From positions 1 through 62,659 of the forward strand of contig NZ_BDBY01000171.1 of the NCBI RefSeq assembly GCF_001613225.1: a DNA stretch of 62,659 nt. Reading direction: 5' to 3'. This DNA comes from Nocardia pseudovaccinii NBRC 100343 (GTDB lineage: Bacteria > Actinomycetota > Actinomycetes > Mycobacteriales > Mycobacteriaceae). The notes under the pieces are model-generated. The model had not been told where the DNA came from, did no database searches, and worked only from the letters and a program-made list of their open reading frames with translations. Position 1 is the stretch's first letter. Every line of letters begins with the position of its first letter. Made by a program: the position numbers and the translations under genes. This document shows positions 46,477-54,083 of this stretch, one piece after another.

Positions 46477-47298
46477 TCAAGGCTTATAGCCAACGGCGGC
46501 GAAATTACACGGCCGCGCTGTGTCTGCCCGGTCGACCGGTTGGTCCGGTCGCCAGTCCGGTGCGTAGGCGATACCGGGTTCGACCAGGTCCAGGCCGTCG
46601 TAGAGAGCGGTGAACTGGGCGCGGGTGCGCAAGGACACTGGATCGGAGGTCTCGTCGTACAGTGCGGCGGCCGCGGCCATTTGCTGCTTGATCTCCGGGC
46701 TGGCGTCGTCCAGGGAGACATGGGTCATCGCGGCATAGCTGCCCGAGGGGAGCCGGTCGCGTAATCGCGCCATCAACTCGTGCGGCTGGTCGGCGTCGGG
46801 CACGAACGGCCAGACGCTGACGATCAACAGGCCCAGCGGCTGCCCGAAGTCGATCAGCCGTCGGGTATCCGGATGGTCCAGAATCAGGTCGGGATAACGC
46901 AGGTCGGCCTCGATGACGGCGGTGTTGTCGAGGGCATCGCCGTGCAGCAGGAGATCGTGGGCGCGATTGACCGCTTCCAGATCGTTGTCGACATAGACCA
47001 CGCGCGATTCCGGCGCCGATTCCCGTGCGACCTCGTGCGTATTGCCGACGGTGGGGAGTCCGGAACCGATATCGAGGAATTGCCGGATGCCCTGCCCCAG
47101 CATGAATCGTGTTGCACGGCGCAGGAATCCGCGGTTGTGATGCGCCCACACATCGAGGAATGGAAGTATTTCGAACAGTCGCTCACCGAAGATCTTGTCG
47201 ACCTCGAAGACGGCTTCCCCGGACAGGTAGTAGTGGTACATGCGGGCGGCGGATGGTCGGCTCGCATCAATTTCTCGGGGCTCGAAGTCGGCGGACAT
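46477..47298 (-). CDS. SAM-dependent methyltransferase, DUF574 type
   Basis: Protein of 273 aa of the actinobacterial S-adenosyl methyltransferase family formerly DUF574. It begins EIDASRPSAARMYHYYLSGEAVFEVDK; the SAM site is FLDIGSGLPTVGNTHEVA (about 93-110), with VVYVDNDLEAVNRAHDLL as the next motif and GLLIVSVWPFVPD. Members are numerous in Streptomyces and Nocardia, often next to Scr1-type regulators; the substrate is unknown. ATG 47298 has AGGAG 7 nt upstream. It lies 18 nt after the regulator stop, so the two are one operon. Confidence 0.85.
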   Translation of the reverse strand: MSADFEPREIDASRPSAARMYHYYLSGEAVFEVDKIFGERLFEILPFLDVWAHHNRGFLRRATRFMLGQGIRQFLDIGSGLPTVGNTHEVARESAPESRVVYVDNDLEAVNRAHDLLLHGDALDNTAVIEADLRYPDLILDHPDTRRLIDFGQPLGLLIVSVWPFVPDADQPHELMARLRDRLPSGSYAAMTHVSLDDASPEIKQQMAAAAALYDETSDPVSLRTRAQFTALYDGLDLVEPGIAYAPDWRPDQPVDRADTARPCNFAAVGYKP

Positions 47299-47316
47299 CC
47301 GGGTGCTCCTGATTCG

Positions 47317-48213
47317 TCAAGTACTGGTGAATGTCTTGCGGCGCAACGATCGTGCGACGTGCTCCATGAACTTCCGGGAATCCGCGGCGCCGAGAGCGGC
47401 GGCACTGAGCCGGGACCATACGGTTTCGCGGGCGGCCACCGCGGGTTTGTCATCTATGTAGCGGATATCCCCCTGGCTCTCCACGATCGCCATCTCGAGG
47501 TCACCCGCGGCGCCCGGTGACGGCACCCGGACCAGGGTGTACCGGTCCTCCATCCCCGCCCCGCGGGTGGTGACGGTGAACGGGAGTACTTGGATCAGGA
47601 TGTTCGGCCGTCTGGACAGACTCGACAGATGTTCGAGTTGTTCGAGCATCACCTCGCGCCCGCCGTATTCGCGGCGCAGACAGGATTCGGACAGGATCGC
47701 GCGGAACTCCGGCGGGTCCGCCTCGGTCAGGACCTGTTGCCGGGCCAGCCGCGCCTGCACCGACTCCTCGACGGTGACACGGTCGGCCGCGACCGGAGTG
47801 ACCGGTTCGTGCAGTGCGCGAATGTAGGACTCACACTGCACGAGTCCCGGCATGATCTCCGCCTCGGCGGTGCGCAACAGACTGGCATGCGCCTCCAGAT
47901 CGACGAGCAGTCGCAGGTCCTCGACGTAGGCGCGGCGATGGCCGGTGGTCCAGAAGCCGCGCTTGTGGTTGTCGCGGCGCAGTTCCTTGAGCGCCTCGAC
48001 ATAACCCGGATCGGTGAAACCCAGTGTGGTCGTGAGGAGTTCGAGATCGCCGACGCTGATCGCCCCGACTCCGTTGATCAGCTGGTTGATTCGGCTCTGG
48101 GTCGACTCGATGATTTTGCCCGCCTCGGTCTGGCTGACACCCGCGGTGCGGACCATATGCTCGATCTCGCGTCCCAGCAACAATTTTCGCGCGGTCCGTA
48201 ATCGAGTTCCCAT
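47317..48213 (-). CDS. Scr1-type helix-turn-helix regulator (XRE-DUF5753)
   Basis: Regulator of 298 aa. The N-terminal XRE helix-turn-helix (about 16-70, LGREIEHMVRTAGVSQTEAGKIIESTQSRINQLINGV) is followed by the DUF5753 domain (about 105-285, EAEIMPGLVQCESYIRALHEPVTP, RPNILIQVLPFTVTTRGAGMEDRYTLVRVPS, DIRYIDDKPAVAARETVWSRLSAAAL). These regulators pair with DUF397 proteins. ATG 48213 has GGGGAG just upstream. The perfect AGCGTGAT palindrome 50 nt upstream is a likely binding site for autoregulation and for the divergent gene at 48407. Confidence 0.88.
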   Translation of the reverse strand: MGTRLRTARKLLLGREIEHMVRTAGVSQTEAGKIIESTQSRINQLINGVGAISVGDLELLTTTLGFTDPGYVEALKELRRDNHKRGFWTTGHRRAYVEDLRLLVDLEAHASLLRTAEAEIMPGLVQCESYIRALHEPVTPVAADRVTVEESVQARLARQQVLTEADPPEFRAILSESCLRREYGGREVMLEQLEHLSSLSRRPNILIQVLPFTVTTRGAGMEDRYTLVRVPSPGAAGDLEMAIVESQGDIRYIDDKPAVAARETVWSRLSAAALGAADSRKFMEHVARSLRRKTFTST

Positions 48214-48262
48214 GGCTCCCCAGCGTATCGGTCTGACGCAACTCATCCGATTCACTTCCTGG

Positions 48263-48279
48263 AGCGTGATAATCACGCT
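48263..48279. promoter_or_regulatory. Operator candidate for the Scr1-type regulator
   Basis: AGCGTGAT-A-ATCACGCT, a perfect dyad with 8-bp arms, lies in the divergent spacer and overlaps a possible -10 of the regulator operon. Another ATCACG occurs at about 48299-48305. Confidence 0.55.
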
Positions 48280-48406
48280 AGCATTACCACACCAAAGATA
48301 TCACGTCACGCCGAGGCAGTGGGTGTCATCGAGGACCGTCCCCTGCGTCGCGGTTTGAGGGGGCGTCGGATGACGACAGCCACGAACGATCGTCGGATGG
48401 TGCGAA

Positions 48407-48835
48407 ATGTCCAGTAGCGCAGAGACAACCGCGCAGCGCTGTCGGCACTACCAACGCGATCTGGGACTGCCCGCGGTGATAATGCCCGACACCGAGACAC
48501 GGATCATCGTGCAGACCGGACCCGTCAGTGCGGTGGTGATGCCCTCGAGGCTGGCAACGGAAGTCATCGCGGAGCAGCAGGGGCCGTTGGGGCCGGTGAT
48601 AGAGCATCCGGCGTCGCGGCGGTGGGCCTTTCTGACCGGACCGTCCGGACCGTGTCCGGAGAGTCTGACGCCAGCGCTGCTGCGCTGGAACATCGGCGTC
48701 GCGTCGAACTACATTGTGCTGCCGTCTCCCGCTGACGAGCGACGCGGATTTCGGCGCTGGATCCACGAGCCGCACAACAGGTTTCGGCCGTCGATGCGAG
48801 AAATCCTGGAAGCGGTGCTGCGGTTGCGGCGATAA
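48407..48835 (+). CDS. Uncharacterised protein, paralogue (copy B) of the product at 18387-18857
   Basis: Protein of 142 aa; family not recognised. It shares with copy A the blocks HPASRRWAFLTGP, VLPSPADERRGFRRWI and a C-terminal helix (MREILEAVLRLRR), plus the middle segment TGPVSAVVMPSRLATEVI. No export signal or membrane helix. It is transcribed away from the Scr1-type regulator, with the dyad operator between them, and so may belong to the same locus. ATG 48407 has no ribosome site, so translation may start on a short or absent leader. Confidence 0.72.
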   Translation: MSSSAETTAQRCRHYQRDLGLPAVIMPDTETRIIVQTGPVSAVVMPSRLATEVIAEQQGPLGPVIEHPASRRWAFLTGPSGPCPESLTPALLRWNIGVASNYIVLPSPADERRGFRRWIHEPHNRFRPSMREILEAVLRLRR

Positions 48836-48849
48836 CGGTTCCAGCGGGC

Positions 48850-48889
48850 GCGCGTACTCGCCGATACGAGGGGTCGGCGAGTGACGCGC
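48850..48889. terminator. Bidirectional terminator
   Basis: A stem of 15 bp with one bulged base (GCGCGT-ACTCGCCGA / TCGGCGAGT-G-ACGCGC) and a 9-nt loop lies between the convergent genes ending at 48835 and 48902. Confidence 0.65.
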
Positions 48890-48901
48890 GGTCCGGAACG
48901 G

Positions 48902-51076
48902 TTAGCGGGTGAGGAGTTTCGTGGCTGCGGATTCGATTCGGGATTCGTCGAGGAGGACGGTAGTGGCGGCCTGGCCCAAGGGGATGAAGGAGTCTTCGCT
49001 GGTTACGCGGGTTACGGGGCCGTTGAAACCGGCGTCGATCAGGGCGGTGCAGAGGGATTCGGAGACGCCGCCGGTGTGGCGGGTTTCGTCGGCGATGAGG
49101 ACTCGGCCGGTGGCGCGGGCGTGGTGAAGTAGGTCGTCGAGGGGGAGGGGCGAGAGCCAGCGGAGGTCGAGCACGCGGGCTCGGATGCCGCGAGATGAGA
49201 GGCGTTGGGCCACACGCAGACTCATGGGGACGCCATTGGCGAAGGTGACGATGGTGAGGTCGGTGCCGTCGCCGTAGCTGCGGGCTCGGCCGATGGCGAT
49301 GTGATCGGTGTCGGAAGGTGTTGCGAGCCAGGCGTTATCGCCAGGTTGGTGCAGGTCGCGGGTGTGGTAGAGGGCGATGGGTTCGAGGTAGAGGCACACG
49401 CGGCCGTCGACGCGAGCAGCGGAGACGCAGGTGCGGAGCATGGCGGCGGCATCATCGGCGCGAGCGGGGGAGGCGATGATCAAGCCCGGGATATCGCGCA
49501 GTGCCGCAATGGAATTATCGTTGTGGAAGTGGCCGCCGAACCCCTTCTGATAGCCATAACCGGCGATGCGGACGACCATCGGATTGCGGTATTGCCCCTG
49601 GGAGAAGAACGACAGTGTGGCGGCTTCTCCGCGCAGCTGGTCCGCGGCATTGTGCACGTAGGCGAGATACTGGATCTCCGGAATCGGCACGAATCCGGCG
49701 AGCCCGGCGCCCAGAGCCGTGCCGAGCACGCTCTGTTCGTCGAGCAGCGTATCGAAGACGCGGCGCACCCCGAACTGCTTCTGCAGCCCTTTGGTGACGC
49801 CGTACACGCCGCCCTTGCGGCCGACATCCTCGCCGAATACCAGGACGTCGTCGTCCCGGTCGAGCAGCGCGGCGAGCGTCTGATTGATCGCCTGCGCCAA
49901 TGTCACCGAATCACCCTGTGTAACCGAGTGTCCTCGACGCAGAACATCGGCCTGCACGAGGTCCGCATGCGGCGGGGCCAGCGGTGCCATCACCGCAGCG
50001 GCAGAAGTCAATTTCGGTTCACGACAAACCAATTCGGCCGTAGCGGCGACGCGGCCACCGATTTCGTCGTAGCGTGCGATGACTTCGGTCGGAGTGGCGA
50101 CACCGGAAGTGACCAGGAGGCGGCCGGTTGCAACCACCGGGTCACGGCGCAGGTCGGCGGTGATATCGGTGGGGCTGCGGTAGGCGGATTCGACATCGGA
50201 CCCGGCGTGTCCCATGAGTCGTACGGTGCTCAGGTGGAGAAAGGCGGGCTTGCGATGTTCGCGCACCCAGTCGACCGCCTGGGTCGCGGTTGTCGCGACG
50301 TCGAGCAGATCGCAGCCGTCCGCGTCGAAATACTGCAGCCCGAGGCGGATGCCGTAGGACTGTTCGATCCAGCCGGGCGGGGTCGGGACGCTGATGCCGA
50401 TGCCATTGTCCTCGCATACGAACAGCAGCGGTAGCGGAACCCCTTGGTGCGCGGTGTGAATCGCGGCATTGATGGCACCGGCCGCAGTGGAGTGATTGGC
50501 CGACGCATCGCCGAAACTACAGAGCACCACCGAATCCGACGGCCATTCGCAAGTGACGCCGAGCCGAGCCGCACGCTCGATCGCGAAGGCGAGCCCGACT
50601 GCGCGCGGCAGATGTGATGCGATGGTGGAGGTCTGCGGGATCACCGCGGCCGGTTTGCTGCCGAAAACCTTGTGACGGCCGCCGGATATCGGTTCGGTGG
50701 CCGCCGCGACCACGCCGAGCAGTACATCCCTGATCGGGTCCAGACCGGGCACCTGCCTGGCTCGGTGCACGAAGAATGCCCCGGAGCGATAGTGCAGCAG
50801 CGCCGGATCGGTGGGGCGCAGAGCTGCCGCAACCGCCGCATTGCCCTCATGCCCGGACGACCCGATGCTGTAATAACCGCGCTTGGCGCTGCCCAACCGG
50901 CGCGCTGCCAGGTCGAGATGCCTACTGGTCGCCTGTGATTCGAACAGGTCCAGGCACTGGGCTCCGGTGAGCCCTACCTCGTCGAGCGGCTGTTCGACAG
51001 GACGGCTGGGCCGCGGCTCCAGCGCCGACAGCTCGGCACGGAACCGCTCCTCGAGGTCGACTCGCTGTTCGGTCAC
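48902..51076 (-). CDS. 2-oxoacid dehydrogenase E1, fused alpha and beta subunits
   Basis: Thiamine diphosphate enzyme of 724 aa. The alpha part (1-370) has the TPP/Mg site GDASANHSTAAGAINAAIHT...EDNGI near 190-225 and HRSGAFFVHRARQVPG (note: preceded by ALLHY). The beta part (about 390-724) has NQTLAALLDRDDDVLVFGEDVGRKGGVYGVTKGLQ, DEQSVLGTALGAGLAG and ADETRHTGGVSE. Alpha and beta are separate genes in most branched-chain or pyruvate dehydrogenases; the fusion is known in some actinobacteria and Bacteroidetes. No E2 or E3 gene lies nearby, so it must work with components encoded elsewhere. GTG start has GGAG about 8 nt upstream. Confidence 0.88.
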   Translation of the reverse strand: MTEQRVDLEERFRAELSALEPRPSRPVEQPLDEVGLTGAQCLDLFESQATSRHLDLAARRLGSAKRGYYSIGSSGHEGNAAVAAALRPTDPALLHYRSGAFFVHRARQVPGLDPIRDVLLGVVAAATEPISGGRHKVFGSKPAAVIPQTSTIASHLPRAVGLAFAIERAARLGVTCEWPSDSVVLCSFGDASANHSTAAGAINAAIHTAHQGVPLPLLFVCEDNGIGISVPTPPGWIEQSYGIRLGLQYFDADGCDLLDVATTATQAVDWVREHRKPAFLHLSTVRLMGHAGSDVESAYRSPTDITADLRRDPVVATGRLLVTSGVATPTEVIARYDEIGGRVAATAELVCREPKLTSAAAVMAPLAPPHADLVQADVLRRGHSVTQGDSVTLAQAINQTLAALLDRDDDVLVFGEDVGRKGGVYGVTKGLQKQFGVRRVFDTLLDEQSVLGTALGAGLAGFVPIPEIQYLAYVHNAADQLRGEAATLSFFSQGQYRNPMVVRIAGYGYQKGFGGHFHNDNSIAALRDIPGLIIASPARADDAAAMLRTCVSAARVDGRVCLYLEPIALYHTRDLHQPGDNAWLATPSDTDHIAIGRARSYGDGTDLTIVTFANGVPMSLRVAQRLSSRGIRARVLDLRWLSPLPLDDLLHHARATGRVLIADETRHTGGVSESLCTALIDAGFNGPVTRVTSEDSFIPLGQAATTVLLDESRIESAATKLLTR

Positions 51077-51231
51077 GCTGTGATCATCTCCGACGAACGC
51101 TGCTCCGGGGACCTGATTTCGACGCTAATTCCGAAAGTATTCTGATCACCTTGGTAGTCGCAAGGAAATTCTCCGAGTATCCCGGTGTCGAATCGCGGAT
51201 TTATCGGCCACAGCCAGAAGGATGCACAGCT

Positions 51232-51585
51232 TCAGCCCGACTGCTCGGTCTCCTCGATCGTCCGCCGCAGCAGATCGCGAGCGGAATCGAGATCAGCGGC
51301 CCGACGATCCAACTCCGCCAGCCGATCCCGCAACGCGGGCAGCACGCCAGGACAGGCCCGCAACGCACCGTCGTGTACAGCGCACGGCAGCAACTGCCCG
51401 ATCACCCGGGTTGAGAGCCCCGCCGCGAGCAATGCGCGAATCTGCCCGACTCGCTGCTCGGCATCCGCGTCGTACTCGCGATACCCATTGTGGCGGCGTT
51501 CGGCCGACAGCAGCCCGACCCGCTCGTAGTACCGCAGCAGCCGCTCACTGGTGCGGGTACGGCTGGCCAGCTCACCGATCAGCAT
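51232..51585 (-). CDS. MerR family transcriptional regulator
   Basis: Regulator of 117 aa. The N-terminal winged helix-turn-helix is typical (LIGELASRTRTSERLLRYYERVGLLSAERRHNGYREYDADAEQRV). A coiled-coil dimerisation helix follows (LPALRDRLAELDRRAADLDSARDLLRRTIEE). Two Cys (PCAVHDGALRACPG) at about 68 and 78 could bind metal or sense redox. Divergent from the amidohydrolase gene, which it probably activates. Confidence 0.88.
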   Translation of the reverse strand: MLIGELASRTRTSERLLRYYERVGLLSAERRHNGYREYDADAEQRVGQIRALLAAGLSTRVIGQLLPCAVHDGALRACPGVLPALRDRLAELDRRAADLDSARDLLRRTIEETEQSG

Positions 51586-51650
51586 GATTTGACCTTCCCA
51601 TGGTGTCAGGGATCAACACTCGACCCCGCAACTCGATTCCATAAGGAGAG
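51586..51650. promoter_or_regulatory. Divergent MerR-amidohydrolase spacer
   Basis: The 65-bp spacer holds TTGACC (-35-like, 51589-51594) reading toward the amidohydrolase, with CCATGG in the likely spacer and AGGAG before the ATG. A long -35/-10 spacer as in MerR-controlled promoters is possible, but no clear -10 was found. Confidence 0.3.
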
Positions 51651-52424
51651 ATGTTGATCATCGACGCACACAGCCACGTCCACGACCCACTCGCCGACCA
51701 CATCGCGCTGCTGGACGAGGCAGGCGTGGACAAGACCATCCTGTTCATGACCCGACCACATCCCGAACGAGCCGGAAACCTCACCAAACTACGCGACGAG
51801 ATGGACCTGCTGACGCAGGCCCTCGCTGGCGGCGGCGCCCTCGGCCGGGAAACGGCCCGGCGCGAACTCGATGCGGCAATCGCCGCCTACCCGGAGCGCT
51901 TCATCGGATTCGCCTCGGTGCCGCTCGACACGCCCGATGCCGACGCGATCGTCGAACGTGACGTAGTCGGGCGCGGACTGCGCGGCATCGGTGAGTTGAC
52001 CCCGCCGCCGGACCGAGCGGCCCTGATCGAGCCGGTACTCCGCGCCGCCACCGACCACGATGGACTTCCTGTCGTCGTGCACGGCGCCGCACCCACAACC
52101 GCCGCTGACCTGCGCACTCTGACCGACCTCGCGCGACGCTACCCACGAGTGCCGCTCGTGGTCTCCCAACTCGGCGGCGCGCACTGGATGGACGCGATCG
52201 AACTGGTCCGCGACACCCCGAACATGTATCTGGAACTGTCCACTGCCAGTATCGTTTTCGCGGTCCGTCTGGCCATAGCCGAAATTCCCGAGCGGACCCT
52301 CTTCGGCTCGGATGCCCCCTATGGCGACCCGGTCATCGCACGCATCACCGTCGAACGCGCCACCCGCTCACCAAACGTGCGTGAACTGGTCCTCGGCGCG
52401 ACCGCGCAGCAGTTGCTGAGTTAG
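51651..52424 (+). CDS. Amidohydrolase family protein (amidohydrolase_2)
   Basis: TIM-barrel metal-dependent hydrolase of 257 aa. The metal-binding HSH is in IIDAHSHVHDP (about 7-9). GELTPPPDRAAL with the carboxylate region, VVVHGAAPT (His at about 143), VSQLGGAHWMD and FGSDAPYGDP (Asp) complete the site. The substrate could be an aromatic acid or cyclic amide. ATG 51651 follows AGGAG closely. Its stop and the pgl stop overlap in the 4 nt TTAG. Confidence 0.85.
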   Translation: MLIIDAHSHVHDPLADHIALLDEAGVDKTILFMTRPHPERAGNLTKLRDEMDLLTQALAGGGALGRETARRELDAAIAAYPERFIGFASVPLDTPDADAIVERDVVGRGLRGIGELTPPPDRAALIEPVLRAATDHDGLPVVVHGAAPTTAADLRTLTDLARRYPRVPLVVSQLGGAHWMDAIELVRDTPNMYLELSTASIVFAVRLAIAEIPERTLFGSDAPYGDPVIARITVERATRSPNVRELVLGATAQQLLS

Positions 52425-53182
52425 CTCGCGGCATCCGGCAAGGCCGCGGCGGCGTCCCGATCCAACAGCCACGTAGTGGATTCCGACCCGACGGCACCCG
52501 CCGAGGGAATCTCCACCGGATCCGCACCGGCAACCGCCGCGGCAACGGCTTCGGCCTTGGCGGCACCACCGACAACCAGCACAACATGGCGACTGTGCCG
52601 CACCGCGGGCAGCGTCAGCGTGACCCGCACCGATGGCGGCTTCGGCGAATCCGGTACCGCGACAACGAGTTCGTGCTGTTCGCGCACCGCATCGGTATGC
52701 GGGAACAGCGAATTCACATGCCCTTCGCCACCCATACCGAGCAGATGCAGATCGAAGGCCCCGTGCTCGGCCAGGTGCGCGTGCACTGCCGCCGCATACT
52801 CGGCTGCGGCCTCGACCGGATCCGGATACTCACCGTCGGAGGTGGCAACCGGATGCACCCGCGACGGATCGACCGGCACATGATCCAGCAGCGCCTGCCG
52901 CGCTTGCAGATCATTGCGCTCCGAATCGCTCGCGGGCACGAATCGTTCGTCACCCCAGAACACATCGAGCCGCGACCAGTCGATATCGCCGGGCGTCTTA
53001 CGGACCAATTCCAACAGTCCGATCCCGGTCCCACCGCCGGTCAACACCACCGATGCGGAGCCACGTTCGGTCTGCGCCGCCACGACGACCGCGACGAATC
53101 GCGCGGCCGCGGCGGCGATCAAGGCATCGGTGTCGTCGTGTACTTCGACGGTGCTCGCGGGAACGTTCGTGCGCTCACTCAT
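52421..53182 (-). CDS. pgl: 6-phosphogluconolactonase
   Basis: Hydrolyses 6-phosphogluconolactone in the oxidative pentose phosphate pathway. 253 aa (M. tuberculosis DevB type). Marks: VVLTGGGTGIGLLE (about 45-58), LDVFWGDERFVPASDSERNDLQAR, LLGMGGEGHVNSLFPHT with the catalytic His, and LTLPAVRHSRHVVLVVGGAAKAEAV. In relatives the substrate loop is GMGxDGH; here it is GMGGEGH. ATG 53182 overlaps the opcA end by 8 nt. Last gene of tkt-tal-zwf-opcA-pgl. Confidence 0.95.
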   Translation of the reverse strand: MSERTNVPASTVEVHDDTDALIAAAAARFVAVVVAAQTERGSASVVLTGGGTGIGLLELVRKTPGDIDWSRLDVFWGDERFVPASDSERNDLQARQALLDHVPVDPSRVHPVATSDGEYPDPVEAAAEYAAAVHAHLAEHGAFDLHLLGMGGEGHVNSLFPHTDAVREQHELVVAVPDSPKPPSVRVTLTLPAVRHSRHVVLVVGGAAKAEAVAAAVAGADPVEIPSAGAVGSESTTWLLDRDAAAALPDAAS

Positions 53183-54083
53183 AGGTCACCTTCTCGATTC
53201 CGGCGAGTGCCTCGGCATAGATCTCGTCGGCATCCAGCCGTCGCAGTTCCTCGGCGAGGCAGTCGCGAGTTTCTCGGCGCGCCAGGGCGATTCGCTGATC
53301 CGGATCACCGGTGCGAGTGAGTGTCGCGGTGCGCCCGGTCTGCGGCCGTTCGATCGCGATCGACACTGTCGGGCGATGCACCTCCACGCGCAACGGACCC
53401 GAGCGGCGACGCACCGGGCAGTTGAGCCGGGCGGCCAACCAGCCCGCGAGCATATCGAGCGCGGGTTCTTCGCGCAGTCCGGAGATGATCACCGAATCCA
53501 CCGGCTCGAACGGCGGTTCGTCCATGGCGGCCGCCAACAGCGCCCGCCAGTAGGTGATGCGACTCCACGCCAGATCGGTGTCGCCCGAGGCGTAGGAGCC
53601 GAGCCGCTTCTTGATCGTCGCCTGCGGATCGGCGGCGAAGGTGGCGTCGGTGATGCGGCGAGTCGCCAAGCGCCCCACCGAATCCTTGGACGGGAACTCC
53701 GGGGCACCACGCGGCCACCACGCCACCACCGGGGTGTCCGGCAGCAGGAACGGGATGACGACGCTGCTCTCGTGGTTGATCAGATCCCCCTGCAGCCGCA
53801 GCACTATCACTTCGGCCGCTCCGGCATCACCGCCGACGCGGATCTGGGCATCCAACCGGGTCTCGGCCTCGCGATCCCCGCGCGCCAAAACGACAACACG
53901 GCAGGGATGTTCGCGGCTGGCGTCATTGGCGGCGTCGATGGCGTCTTCGGCCTCGGAGCTGTCCAACGTACACACGACCAGGGTCAGCACCCGGCCCATG
54001 GTGATCACACCATTGCTCTCCCGAAGGCGCACCAGGCGTTTGGTGACCTCGGCGGTGGTGGTCTGCGGCATATCGACGATCAT
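53175..54083 (-). CDS. opcA: Glucose-6-phosphate dehydrogenase assembly protein OpcA
   Basis: Helps assemble and activate glucose-6-phosphate dehydrogenase. 302 aa, close to M. tuberculosis OpcA: MIVDMPQTTTAEVTKRL, HPCRVVVLARGD, DAGAAEVIVLRLQGDLINHESSVVIPFLLPDTPVVAWWP, GDTDLAWSRITYWRALLAAA and LRRLDADEIYAEAL. ATG 54083 overlaps the zwf stop (ATGA); a second ATG at 54095 would add four residues. Coupled to zwf and to pgl. Confidence 0.95.
   Translation of the reverse strand: MIVDMPQTTTAEVTKRLVRLRESNGVITMGRVLTLVVCTLDSSEAEDAIDAANDASREHPCRVVVLARGDREAETRLDAQIRVGGDAGAAEVIVLRLQGDLINHESSVVIPFLLPDTPVVAWWPRGAPEFPSKDSVGRLATRRITDATFAADPQATIKKRLGSYASGDTDLAWSRITYWRALLAAAMDEPPFEPVDSVIISGLREEPALDMLAGWLAARLNCPVRRRSGPLRVEVHRPTVSIAIERPQTGRTATLTRTGDPDQRIALARRETRDCLAEELRRLDADEIYAEALAGIEKVTYE

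Noticed and set aside
51586..51650. Firm MerR operator with dyad between -35 and -10
   Set aside because: TTGACC is present, but the inverted arms do not pair cleanly and no -10 is convincing.
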